The translations under genes were made by a program, and so were the position numbers. Positions 35,347 to 43,477 of a DNA stretch of 64,000 nucleotides are shown here, piece by piece. Under the pieces are notes generated by a model. It worked only from the letters and a program-made list of their open reading frames with translations, searched no databases and had not been told where the DNA came from. How positions within the stretch are numbered: the first letter of the stretch is position 1; every line of letters begins with the position of its first letter. This stretch comes from Clostridiales bacterium (lineage in GTDB: Bacteria > Bacillota > Clostridia > Peptostreptococcales > Acidaminobacteraceae). The stretch is from NCBI GenBank assembly GCA_016342415.1, contig JAEIOD010000002.1, positions 186,001 through 250,000 of the forward strand, in the 5' to 3' direction.

Positions 35347-35917
35347 AATCATCCATTTGTTGTACAGCGGTTATTAAACTCTTATAACATAGCTGATTGT
35401 CATTTTTCTTTTCTTTGTATTTATCTGCTAACGCCAGTATCTCATCATGAAAAGCAACTGCTTCTTCATCATCTAAGTAGATATCAATACTTGATAAAAA
35501 GGTTCCTTTTCCCTTTTGAATATCCCCATCATGCAAAACCACTTTGGCTGTTTTATATAAAATCGATTTGAACTCTTCAAATACTGAGTGAAAAATTTGT
35601 ATTGTCTGATCAGCTATGACATCTACGTCACCTGACTTATTGGTTACCTCTAAGCGGAATTCCTCTGCTGTCAATTTGTAATACTTAGCTAAAATACCGT
35701 TGATCACCTGAGTATGATCTAACTCTAAAATATCAATCTCCAAAAGTTTTTTCACATGGTAGTGTACTTTTGAAGGTGCAACTCCCAGGATATCAGCAAC
35801 AGCTTTTGCAGTCATTGGTTTTGTACCCTTACGATATGCAGATATAATCTGCAATCTAAAAGGATCTGAGAATATTTTCATTTCCTTATCTGTGTTTAAA
35901 ATTCTTACATTTTCCAT
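35345..35917 (-). CDS. ArsR-like winged-helix transcriptional regulator
   Basis: The N-terminal helix-turn-helix reads DPFRLQIISAYRKG ... TAKAVADILGVAPSKVHYHVKKLLE, the ArsR/HTH_20 pattern. It is followed by about 100 residues of helical C-terminal domain that may form a ligand pocket. There is no obvious metal-binding cysteine cluster, so it is probably not a metal sensor. I prefer the ATG at 35917, with GGTGAT 4 bases upstream, but 35923 and a GTG at 35926 are possible. It follows the MFS gene in the same operon and probably represses it. Confidence 0.85.
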   Translation of the reverse strand: MENVRILNTDKEMKIFSDPFRLQIISAYRKGTKPMTAKAVADILGVAPSKVHYHVKKLLEIDILELDHTQVINGILAKYYKLTAEEFRLEVTNKSGDVDVIADQTIQIFHSVFEEFKSILYKTAKVVLHDGDIQKGKGTFLSSIDIYLDDEEAVAFHDEILALADKYKEKKNDNQLCYKSLITAVQQMDD

Positions 35918-35964
35918 TTTCATCACCCAATTACATTATAGTATAAATTCAGTGTCTTTTAAAG

Positions 35965-37215
35965 TTATGCGGTTTTTTCTTCAGTCATACTTGGTTCAAG
36001 TACTGTATTTCTATGATAGATCATAAAGGCAAATGATCCTAAGATACCAAAGACTCCCATCATCATAAATAATTGAGAAACTGAAAGATTATCTCCTATA
36101 GCACCTACAATAGTACCACCTAGTGGATTTGTACTCAAACTGATAAGAGTAAATATTGAAATAACACGACCGATAATATCACTTGGTATACGTTTCATAA
36201 TCATTGCTATGATTGGCGCTTGTGCAATTGGCAGCATCATTCCAAAGAAGAATGATATGATGATGATCACTACTATTTTTGCCGACTGAGCTATGGAAAT
36301 GTAATTGATAACACCTAAAAGACTATAACAAAGTCCTAAAATTGCGAAACTGATTACTGCTGTTTTAATTGGTTTAACTTTCTTGCCAATATTCCCAATT
36401 AAAATACCACCAGCCAACATACCAAATAATAGTGCACCTCCTAGATAACTCATGCCAATAGCACCTGTTTTCATTACTTGATCGACATATACTGGATTTA
36501 ATACGTTAAATGGTACAAACGAAAAGTTTAGAATTGCACCAAATAATACAAACGACAAGATTAAATGGTCATTTTTAACAAACTTAAAACCTTCTTTTAT
36601 CATATTCAAATACTCATTTATTTGAGAAAGTTGTAGCTTTTTATTATTTATTTCTTTGATTTTCATCGAAAGAATTAATACACCTGAGACAAAGAAGGTT
36701 ATACCATCTATTAATATAGCTACCCATATGCCGAAAAATCCGATAATTGCTCCAGCCAACCCAATGCCAATTAAATTGCCCAGTGTTGAAGCTGTACTTA
36801 AGTATCCATTTGCTGAAACGTACTCATCTTCTTTTACAATAAGTGGTAACAAAGTACTTCTTGCAGGATCTGCTAAAGATTCGAAAACTGAGTTGATAAC
36901 AACAAACAAAAACAGATGCCAAACTTCCAATAGATTAAAATAATACACCAATGCCAAACAAGAAACACTTAAACCTCTGAATATATCGCTCATAAACGTT
37001 AATTTTTTCTTTGATACCACATCTGCTATTACACCCGAAAATGGTAAAATCAAAAGATTCGGAATGAAACTTACAGCAAATAATGTTCCCATTAATAGTT
37101 TTGATCCTGTTAGAACATAAACCAACCAACTTAATGCAATACTGTCTATCGAATCACCTATTCTGGTAATGACCGTAGCAATGGTTACTTTCAAGAAATT
37201 CATATTTTTAAACAT
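35965..37215 (-). CDS. MFS transporter (MFS_3/enterobactin-exporter type)
   Basis: The protein has 416 residues and about twelve membrane segments. The N-terminal RIGDSIDSIALSWLVYVLTG and ADVVSKKKLTFMSDIFRGLS motifs resemble the drug/siderophore exporter branch of the major facilitator superfamily. GGAG precedes the ATG by 6 bases. It is the first gene of a two-gene operon with an ArsR-like regulator. Its leader carries a repeated operator. The substrate is unknown; a drug-like inducer is plausible. Confidence 0.88.
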   Translation of the reverse strand: MFKNMNFLKVTIATVITRIGDSIDSIALSWLVYVLTGSKLLMGTLFAVSFIPNLLILPFSGVIADVVSKKKLTFMSDIFRGLSVSCLALVYYFNLLEVWHLFLFVVINSVFESLADPARSTLLPLIVKEDEYVSANGYLSTASTLGNLIGIGLAGAIIGFFGIWVAILIDGITFFVSGVLILSMKIKEINNKKLQLSQINEYLNMIKEGFKFVKNDHLILSFVLFGAILNFSFVPFNVLNPVYVDQVMKTGAIGMSYLGGALLFGMLAGGILIGNIGKKVKPIKTAVISFAILGLCYSLLGVINYISIAQSAKIVVIIIISFFFGMMLPIAQAPIIAMIMKRIPSDIIGRVISIFTLISLSTNPLGGTIVGAIGDNLSVSQLFMMMGVFGILGSFAFMIYHRNTVLEPSMTEEKTA

Positions 37216-37238
37216 CTCATTCTCCTTTATCCTAAAAC

Positions 37239-37289
37239 TTATTACAACGTTCGATTTATTATAACGTTCAATTTATTATAACGTCGTAT
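37239..37289. repeat. Three tandem 17-bp repeats, probable operator
   Basis: Three copies with a period of exactly 17 bp: TTATTACAACGTTCGAT, TTATTATAACGTTCAAT and TTATTATAACGTCGTAT. The third includes the -10 element of the promoter; the others lie downstream in the leader. Such placement would block transcription when bound. Confidence 0.75.
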
Positions 37290-37303
37290 ATATCATTTGT
37301 CAA
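37275..37303 (-). promoter_or_regulatory. Consensus sigma-A promoter of the MFS-ArsR operon
   Basis: On the minus strand TTGACA, exactly 17 bp, then TATAAT: a perfect match to consensus at both hexamers and in spacing. A promoter this strong usually needs a repressor, consistent with the repeats and the ArsR-like gene. Confidence 0.85.
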
Positions 37304-37371
37304 ATACAGAATGAATGCTTTTATTCAGTATACATATGATTGTTTTGTACCTTATTACAACTCAAAATTGA

Positions 37372-37407
37372 CAAAAAAAAGTTAGTAAATTTTTATATCT
37401 ACTAACT
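37372..37407 (-). terminator. Terminator of the MazG-like gene
   Basis: An 8-bp stem (AGTTAGTA/TACTAACT) with a 12-base loop is followed on the minus strand by seven or more T residues, 18 bp after the stop codon. Confidence 0.7.
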
Positions 37408-37424
37408 CTTATTGCTCTAATGAT

Positions 37425-37736
37425 CTATTCTTCTACACTTCTTAGGAATATCTTTTTGTCAAAAGCACCTCTATCTTCTGTTTTTTTCTTTCGAATAGAA
37501 TCAAATGTTTCTAACGACACTTGTTTATGATTGAGAATAGCATTAATTACTTCTACCATATCTGCTAATTCCTCTACACTTTCATCTTCTAAGTATTCAT
37601 CAAGTTCTTCTTGTAATTTATGATTAAGACTCATAAGATATGCTTCATCATCCAAGACATGAGTATGAGGTTTCTTACCAGCCTCTTCAATTATCTGAGG
37701 AATTTTATCTCGTACGAGTTTATTATAGACTTTCAT
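37425..37736 (-). CDS. MazG-like nucleotide pyrophosphohydrolase
   Basis: About 103 residues, starting YNKLVRDKIPQIIEEAGKKP, the typical start of phosphoribosyl-ATP-pyrophosphohydrolase-like MazG proteins. Metal ligands appear in LQEELDEYLED and EELADMVEVI, the ExxE...ExxD arrangement. These proteins hydrolyse nucleoside triphosphates to monophosphates and pyrophosphate, often as house-cleaning enzymes. I use the ATG at 37736, with AAGGAG 6 bases before it, rather than 37754. Single-gene unit. Confidence 0.82.
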   Translation of the reverse strand: MKVYNKLVRDKIPQIIEEAGKKPHTHVLDDEAYLMSLNHKLQEELDEYLEDESVEELADMVEVINAILNHKQVSLETFDSIRKKKTEDRGAFDKKIFLRSVEE

Positions 37737-37754
37737 GTATACTCCTTTACTCAT

Positions 37755-38242
37755 TAAATAAGGTATATTCTAAATATGATTTTATTGATATAAAGCGGTA
37801 TCAGAACACGAATTTCTCATCTCTTCTGAGAAGCCGTATTTGATACATTTAACACGAGGTAATATTGTTTTACCAAACAATTAAATGTAACGGTTGCAAA
37901 ACAACCCATCATAATAACTTTTACTTCAAGGTCTGATTAGTATCATTAAACATTGTTCATTCATACCTTATGATGCAAACAAATCAAGCTGATTGGAATC
38001 ACTATTACTACTATTAGCATGATGACTTGCAGTTCAGTTTCACTATGCAATTTCACTGTGTTATCACTTCTGACATATTGTATAAGGATATATAGGTTTT
38101 ACCATCATACATCTGATTATACATGAAAGGTCATTTTATGTATGTATTCTCAAATAATTATATACTTATTTTTCTAATATTTAGTTTTGTTACTCAATAA
38201 TAAAGAGAGTTGTCATTAGAAACAACTCCCTACCCATTTATA
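37755..38242. other. Intergenic region of 488 bp
   Basis: No intact gene is seen. Around 37799-37848 nested inverted repeats occur (GTATCA ... TGATAC enclosing TTCTCA ... TGAGAA), which could be a structured RNA or a remnant. The rest is AT-rich and adjoins an HD-GYP pseudogene, so much of it may be decayed coding sequence. Confidence 0.4.
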
Positions 38243-38612
38243 TCACTTATGATTACGTTCTTTACTTTTATTTATTTCATCATAAAATATATCCACTAGT
38301 TTGGGATTGAGCATCTTTCCCTTCTATCAATATATTCATTGCATCTCTACATGTTACTGCACCTCTATAAGCTCGGTCTGAAGTCAATGCATCATTTACA
38401 TCTGCTACTGCAATTATTTGAGCTATCATTGGTATTTCATCACCTTTTAATCCATCAGGATAATCCTCGCCATTATAATGCTCATGGTGAAATAACACGT
38501 CATATTTTGCTACTTCAAATCGCTCTACTTTATTAGAAAAGTGTATATCCTTTGCCTGAATATGATTTAATGATCTCATATCCTACTTTGGTTACCTTTC
38601 CCGGCTTATTTA
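38243..38612 (-). pseudogene. HD-GYP domain remnant (c-di-GMP phosphodiesterase type)
   Basis: Three frames together reconstruct the C-terminal part of an HD-GYP domain. The pieces are KPGKVTKVGYEIIKSYSGKGYTL, then FHHEHYNGEDYPDGLKGDEI and IIAVADVNDALTSDRAYRG, and after a frameshift near 38310 LNPKLVDIFYDEINKSK to a TGA at 38243. The N-terminal HD motif and any sensor domain are absent. At least two frameshifts and a 5' truncation make a functional phosphodiesterase unlikely. Confidence 0.8.
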
Positions 38613-38669
38613 TGATTTCCTAGAAATGACACATAGATTTTCATCTAATGCATATGGTTAATTACGTCA

Positions 38670-39557
38670 TTAACCAATAGAATCTAAAAAATCATACACT
38701 GTCTTTACATACAAGACTCTATCTTTTTCAAAAGCTTCAGCATGATCGGCTCCTTTTGATAGATATAAAGTCTTGTGTCCCTCTTTTAGAGCAAACAAAT
38801 GCTTTGAATGTGATGGTGGAATGTACTGATCTTGATCACCGTGAATAAAAAGAACGGGCTGTTTTATCTTATCTATCACTCGTATTGGCGAGATGTCTTT
38901 ATAAAAAGTGTTGATTTTAAGTTTAGTAAATAAATTTGAGAAATTTAGAAAAGGGATTGCTGGCAATTTATACTCTATTTTTAACCTATGCTTAAATTGC
39001 TCATAAACACTTTCAAAGGGACAATCAGCAATTACAAAGGATATTCTATCATCAATGGCTGCATGCATAAGCGCTGTGGCCGCTCCCATAGATTCCCCAT
39101 GTGTACCTACAATAGAGTCTTCTCCTACTCTTAACTTTACCCAATCAACACAAGACTTTAAATCCATTTTCTCATAATAGCCCAGAGAACAATTATCACC
39201 ACCACTTTTTCCATGGTATCTATGGTTATATATTAGGATATTGTAACCACGTTTCAAGAACATATCCATGTATTTCACCGAACCATATAATGAGTATGTA
39301 TAACCATGACAGATAATCATCGTTTTTATTGAGTTGTTATTACCAAACCAATAACCACTCAGATTGTATCCATAATCCGATTTGATATAAACCTCTTCTT
39401 TATTCATACTATTGAATTTTATTTCATCAATCAAACCTTTTTGTACTTCAATTCTAAAAGTCTCTTCATAAGGTGTATTGGTTGGTGTTAAAGAGACTTT
39501 AGTGAAATAATATCCACTATACATTAACGCAACTAATAACATCAGAACAATAATCAT
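38670..39557 (-). CDS. Membrane-anchored alpha/beta hydrolase
   Basis: The protein has 295 residues. An N-terminal hydrophobic segment (about 2-20) anchors or exports the protein. The catalytic triad is visible: nucleophile in THGESMGAAT, acid in LFIHGDQDQYIP and histidine in KGADHAEAF. The oxyanion region is MIICHGYTYSLYG. It resembles the S9/BAAT-like family of hydrolases often annotated as alpha/beta hydrolase or acyl hydrolase in Firmicutes. AAGGAG precedes the ATG. The substrate is unknown. Confidence 0.85.
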   Translation of the reverse strand: MIIVLMLLVALMYSGYYFTKVSLTPTNTPYEETFRIEVQKGLIDEIKFNSMNKEEVYIKSDYGYNLSGYWFGNNNSIKTMIICHGYTYSLYGSVKYMDMFLKRGYNILIYNHRYHGKSGGDNCSLGYYEKMDLKSCVDWVKLRVGEDSIVGTHGESMGAATALMHAAIDDRISFVIADCPFESVYEQFKHRLKIEYKLPAIPFLNFSNLFTKLKINTFYKDISPIRVIDKIKQPVLFIHGDQDQYIPPSHSKHLFALKEGHKTLYLSKGADHAEAFEKDRVLYVKTVYDFLDSIG

Positions 39558-39583
39558 GACACTCTCCTTTTGTTGTCTTATTA

Positions 39584-39743
39584 TAGTAAAATTTTATTTT
39601 TTCGGTATATTTTTTCAAATAAACGGCGGAAAAATTCCCATATAAAGTAAAATTAATTCGATTTACTCCTCATTTACTTAAGATTATCATATTTTTCAAA
39701 GTTTTGATAGTCAGACTATCAATTTATCTAGTAAAATTTTACT
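39584..39743. promoter_or_regulatory. Intergenic region with repeated palindromic motif
   Basis: TAGTAAAATTTTA occurs near both ends (39584-39596 and 39729-39741; the second extends to the perfect palindrome AGTAAAATTTTACT). A partial copy lies near 39646. A separate perfect inverted repeat, GATAGTC-A-GACTATC, is at 39706-39720. The region lies between divergent genes, so these are candidate operators; I see no strong promoter match. Confidence 0.45.
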
Positions 39744-39809
39744 AACTATGTGATAATAATATTAAGTCAGAATTATCAGCTATTTTATGAAAGAAAGGAA
39801 TGTATCCAT

Positions 39810-41186
39810 ATGAGTGTTATGCAATTACCCTATTGGAAAAAAATTATGTACGCCTTAGGACAACTCGGTTGGTCCTTAACAAGTTTTGCTGTAGGAAATC
39901 TGTTGGTATATTTTTACCTTCCACCAGACACTGGTACAACGTCATTTCCCACATATTTCTATCAAGGTTCCATAATAGGAGCACTGACAATCATCGGGCT
40001 AATTTTTGCCCTAGGCAGACTTTTTGATGCGATTACAGATCCTGTTATTGCAGGTTTATCAGATCGAGGCAAATTCAAATTTGGAAGGCGCAGAACGTTC
40101 CTTGCAGTAAGCGCGATACCATTTGCAGTTTTATCTGTTTTAGCATTCATACCTCCTGTTGGTGGTGTAAGCATTGTAAATGCAATTTTCCTCACCGTTG
40201 TTGTACTGCTTTACTATTTGTTTATGACCATGTACGTAACGCCGTATTTTGCATTATTGTCTGAAATCGCTCATTGCCCAAATGAACGTTTGCAACTGAG
40301 TACCATGATAAGTATCACTTGGGCAGTTGGTTTTGCCATAGGATCACAAGTATACGCCCTTCAAGGTATGTTTGAAGGCAATGGCTTCTCACCTGTAGTA
40401 GCCTTAAGATCCTCTGTCGCCATTTTTGCAGTCGTTGGCTTCATTTTTATGTTATTACCTGTTCTCTTTATTGATGAGAAAAAATATTGTGAGTCACATG
40501 TTTCCAAAGAAGGCATCTTTGAAGCAGTCTTTTCAGCATTTAAAAATAAAAATTTTCTTAAGTTTACCTTATCGGACTTATCCTACTGGATTTCGTTGAC
40601 ATGTATTTCAACTGGTTTAATCTATTATGTAACGGTATTATTAAAACAACCTAAAGAAACTGCAAGCATGTTACAGCTCATGATGTTTGGATTATCACTA
40701 TTGTTTTATGTGCCAACAAATATCATTGCAAAAATTACTGGTAAAAAGAAATTGTTAGTCGTTGGTTTTATTGTCTTTCTAATCACATTTGTTTATACCT
40801 TATTCTTAGGCAACTTACCAATGGATTTAATGGTTCAAGGATACATTTTGGCATTTTTAGCTGCTATACCTTTGGCTATCTTCGGGATTTTACCCAATGC
40901 TATGGTTGCTGATATTGCAGAAGCTGATGGTATTGAGACAGGAAACTACAAAGCGGGGATATTCTTTGGTGCAAGAACATTCATGTCAAAGATGGGACAG
41001 TCTATCGCTGGCATTATGTTTCCTTCTTTACTATTATTAGGCAGAAGTGTCGACAATGACTTTGGAATTCGTCTAACAGCTTTGGTTGCTGTCGTTTTCT
41101 TGGTTGCAGGACTTTTTGTATTATTACTTTATAAAGAAGAAGAGGTTAATGAAACCTTGGAATCAAAGGAAAAATTAGTTGGATAA
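39810..41186 (+). CDS. GPH-family (MelB-like) sugar/cation symporter
   Basis: About 458 residues with twelve hydrophobic segments. The N-terminal DAITDPVIAGLSDRGKFKFGRRRTFL motif, with the catalytic-type aspartates, is diagnostic of the glycoside-pentoside-hexuronide:cation symporter family. MVADIAEADGIETGNYKAGIF near residue 370 is a second family signature. I use the ATG at 39810 rather than 39750, because AAAGGAA lies just upstream and the product then begins at the usual LPYWKKIMYALGQ. The substrate is unknown. No sugar-degrading genes are adjacent. Confidence 0.88.
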   Translation: MSVMQLPYWKKIMYALGQLGWSLTSFAVGNLLVYFYLPPDTGTTSFPTYFYQGSIIGALTIIGLIFALGRLFDAITDPVIAGLSDRGKFKFGRRRTFLAVSAIPFAVLSVLAFIPPVGGVSIVNAIFLTVVVLLYYLFMTMYVTPYFALLSEIAHCPNERLQLSTMISITWAVGFAIGSQVYALQGMFEGNGFSPVVALRSSVAIFAVVGFIFMLLPVLFIDEKKYCESHVSKEGIFEAVFSAFKNKNFLKFTLSDLSYWISLTCISTGLIYYVTVLLKQPKETASMLQLMMFGLSLLFYVPTNIIAKITGKKKLLVVGFIVFLITFVYTLFLGNLPMDLMVQGYILAFLAAIPLAIFGILPNAMVADIAEADGIETGNYKAGIFFGARTFMSKMGQSIAGIMFPSLLLLGRSVDNDFGIRLTALVAVVFLVAGLFVLLLYKEEEVNETLESKEKLVG

Positions 41187-41188
41187 AA

Positions 41189-41222
41189 CAAATGCCTACT
41201 TTCATGAAAAAGTAGGCATTTG
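41189..41222. terminator. Terminator after the symporter gene
   Basis: A 14-bp perfect stem (CAAATGCCTACTTT/AAAGTAGGCATTTG, loop of 6) begins 2 bp after the stop codon and may serve the converging kinase gene too. Confidence 0.75.
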
Positions 41223-41270
41223 TTCATTTATTTTCATTTGATAATTTGCTTAACAACTTTGTTAAAAATA

Positions 41271-42443
41271 TTAAGGAGTAATGTCATATGAATCGATATC
41301 TTTAAAGGGTATTTCCAAAATGAAGTCAGTTCCATTAACAGAATCAGATTCAAAGTGAATATCGCCCTCGAGATATCTTTTGGCAATTAAACTCATGCCA
41401 TAAGTACCAATACCACGACCACTTCCTTTAGTAGAAAAAGAATAGTTGAAAATCTGATGTTGTATGTCTTCAGGAATATAGCCATCATTATGTACTGTCA
41501 GTATAACTTGATTTTCTTCAAGTTTGATAGCAATCCCAACAGTTGAATTATCTTCTGAAGCTTCAGCCGCATTTTTGATCATATTGATTGCAACTTGAGA
41601 GATTAATCTTAAGTCAGTTACAAAACCAAAGGGAATATGCTCTTCTATCTTAAATACTATGTTTTTTGATACTGGATGATTTTTCATTTGATTTAAGGTA
41701 GAATCTACAAATGAACTAGATTCTATTGGTGACAGCACCACTTTAAAATCTCCTCGTTCTGCATGTATAAGTTCCAATTGCGAATCAATCATGGTTAATA
41801 GCATTGAACTGGCATCTTTAAGATGAGTTACATATTCTTTTTTAACTTCACGATCATTTTCATTTTGCAGTAGGTGAATTATGCCACCCATTCCTCCTGC
41901 TAAATTCTTAATATCATGATAAAAAATATTTTCGAGATTTTTAACTCTTTCTTTAGAACTGATATCATTTATGGTCAAAAGGTAAAAGTCGTAATCATCC
42001 AATCCAATCGGACTTACTTTTACTTCATAATCTCTATAATCTATAATATTCTCTTTTGTCATTTTACAAATTCTACATTCATCACCAATCAATCGATTCA
42101 ACCTTTGAGCTTCCATAATCGCTTTACCCGCACCACAAAGCCGACAGTTCTTACTGGTTCCACATCCTGCTTCCATATCTTTGGAATGTATACATGCTAA
42201 CAATTCACCCAGTCTTTTACCCAATATTTCAGAAAATGATTTAACATCAGAAAACTCCAACATAGCCGAGTTGGCATAAATAATCTGTCTCTCTTCATTA
42301 AGAATTACAGACTTATGTGGAATGGCATCAATCACAGAACTGACTTCGTTATTTGAACTAAAAATTTCTGCCTCTTTTACAATCGCTTTGTAATCTTTTC
42401 TATCAGGTGGAGCGAAGTGTGTTTTAGTATTATTTATATTCAT
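41271..42443 (-). CDS. Histidine kinase with cysteine-rich PAS domain
   Basis: The 390-residue soluble kinase has an N-terminal PAS-like domain with a cysteine-rich insert (CIHSKDMEAGCG, then KNCRLCGAG, then ECRICKM, about residues 88-135). The H-box FYHDIKNLAGGMG lies near residue 175, followed by the N-box NMIKNAAEASED and the G-box GRGIGTYGMSLIAKRY. The cysteine pattern recurs in PAS kinases of anaerobes and could hold an Fe-S cluster or respond to redox; that is inference. There are no membrane segments and no response regulator next to it. GGGAG precedes the ATG. Confidence 0.88.
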   Translation of the reverse strand: MNINNTKTHFAPPDRKDYKAIVKEAEIFSSNNEVSSVIDAIPHKSVILNEERQIIYANSAMLEFSDVKSFSEILGKRLGELLACIHSKDMEAGCGTSKNCRLCGAGKAIMEAQRLNRLIGDECRICKMTKENIIDYRDYEVKVSPIGLDDYDFYLLTINDISSKERVKNLENIFYHDIKNLAGGMGGIIHLLQNENDREVKKEYVTHLKDASSMLLTMIDSQLELIHAERGDFKVVLSPIESSSFVDSTLNQMKNHPVSKNIVFKIEEHIPFGFVTDLRLISQVAINMIKNAAEASEDNSTVGIAIKLEENQVILTVHNDGYIPEDIQHQIFNYSFSTKGSGRGIGTYGMSLIAKRYLEGDIHFESDSVNGTDFILEIPFKDIDSYDITP

Positions 42444-42568
42444 TTACAGCTCCCTTACAGTTAATCTTATACAGTATTCAACTTTCTGTTTTTTTATATA
42501 CCACTCAATCAGTCAAATAATCATATATGGGAATTATGTTGTTTTTCAAATTATTATTTAGTCCTTAT

Positions 42569-43000
42569 TTAAACACTCTTTAGAATCACAACCGATTCGT
42601 AGCAATTGCTTAGTACATACTCTATGTGTTCCAAAGTTTCATTGACTGTTATTTCATCATATAGAACATCATTTTTTTGATATGCTGTACATTCAATTTT
42701 CCCATCGATACATTCAAGCACATTAATAACCGGCACAGTCTCATTTACGCATTTTGTAATCTGAATAGAAGTCTCAATACCTTCTTTGACCGATAGAATA
42801 AAATTATCCAATTCCAAAAGGTTAAACGTTTCACTTTCTTTCGTTACAACATCTCCATTTACAATGGCATCACCACTACTGTAACCATGTGTGATGCCAT
42901 TATAAATTACAGGATTAACGGTTTTGTTTGAATCATCTACATACCCCTGACATCCAATCATAAGTATACAGAACACAACTCCAATTATCATTTTTCTCAT
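42569..43000 (-). CDS. Small lipoprotein of unknown function
   Basis: About 143 residues. The N terminus is a lipoprotein signal peptide (basic MRKM, hydrophobic core, lipobox LMIGC), so the mature protein is anchored outside the membrane. The rest is acidic, with two Cys in VLECIDGKIEC and one in LSNCYESV. I prefer the ATG at 43000, with GAGG 6 bases upstream. No family recognised. Confidence 0.65.
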   Translation of the reverse strand: MRKMIIGVVFCILMIGCQGYVDDSNKTVNPVIYNGITHGYSSGDAIVNGDVVTKESETFNLLELDNFILSVKEGIETSIQITKCVNETVPVINVLECIDGKIECTAYQKNDVLYDEITVNETLEHIEYVLSNCYESVVILKSV

Positions 43001-43238
43001 TATATGCCTCATTTCTACTCTACTATCATGTCTTCAACAGATTTACTTCACACCATTATAAACTTCTATAATATCTTGAATTATTGCAACAGAGTAATTC
43101 AGAGAATTAATAATAATGAGTTAATATGTAATATATTAACGTTGTAATGATTAAAGCAACTTAATATTACATTTATAATCAGTAAATTTATTGATTGATT
43201 TTTTCTCGAACTAATTATTTATTCGCACAGTTTTTTGG

Positions 43239-43267
43239 TTGACTATAGAAAAGTTTGATGCTAGACT
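43239..43267 (+). promoter_or_regulatory. Promoter of the riboswitch-controlled chemoreceptor gene
   Basis: TTGACT and TAGACT are separated by 17 bp. The predicted start near 43274 gives a leader of about 200 nt containing a hairpin (ACTAATAT ... ATATTAGT, 43286-43308) and then the aptamer. Confidence 0.65.
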
Positions 43268-43321
43268 AATCTAAGTGGTTAGTACACTAATATGGTGTTG
43301 ATATTAGTATCTCGGCGACTT

Positions 43322-43420
43322 ATAGTCTTGCACTACAATGGCAAACCATTTGAAAAGATGGGACGCAAAACTAAGGGCCTGTAAAATGGCAGCCAGTTAC
43401 TAGGGTGACTTTTTTTTGTG
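43322..43420 (+). promoter_or_regulatory. Class I cyclic di-GMP riboswitch (GEMM) with terminator
   Basis: The conserved elements occur in order: GGCAAACC, a P2 stem CCATTT-GAAA-AGATGG capped by a GAAA tetraloop, GGGACGCAAA, and ATGGCAGCC in P3. These match the GEMM-I aptamer. Directly after it AGTTAC-TAGG-GTGACT forms a terminator stem (43395-43410) followed by eight T residues. The GTGACT arm could alternatively pair with AGTC at the aptamer's 5' side, giving a switch. The regulated gene is a chemoreceptor. Confidence 0.9.
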
Positions 43421-43447
43421 GATAATTTAAAGCTTTAGATGATTTTT

Positions 43448-43473
43448 AAGGGGGAAAGGTGAATTATCACCGA
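43448..43473 (+). promoter_or_regulatory. Ribosome site with a hairpin between it and the start codon
   Basis: AAGGGGGAAAGG lies unusually far (about 20 nt) before the ATG at 43478. GGTGA-ATTA-TCACC forms a hairpin in between; when folded it brings the GGGGG core to about 6-8 nt effective spacing. Confidence 0.5.
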
Positions 43474-43477
43474 ATTT

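Noticed and set aside
37239-37289. CRISPR array
   Set aside because: Only three contiguous 17-bp copies without spacers, placed over a promoter; it is an operator-type repeat.
38280-38579. A 99-residue intact HD-GYP-like gene
   Set aside because: The similarity continues before and after this frame in other frames, so it is a fragment of a pseudogene.
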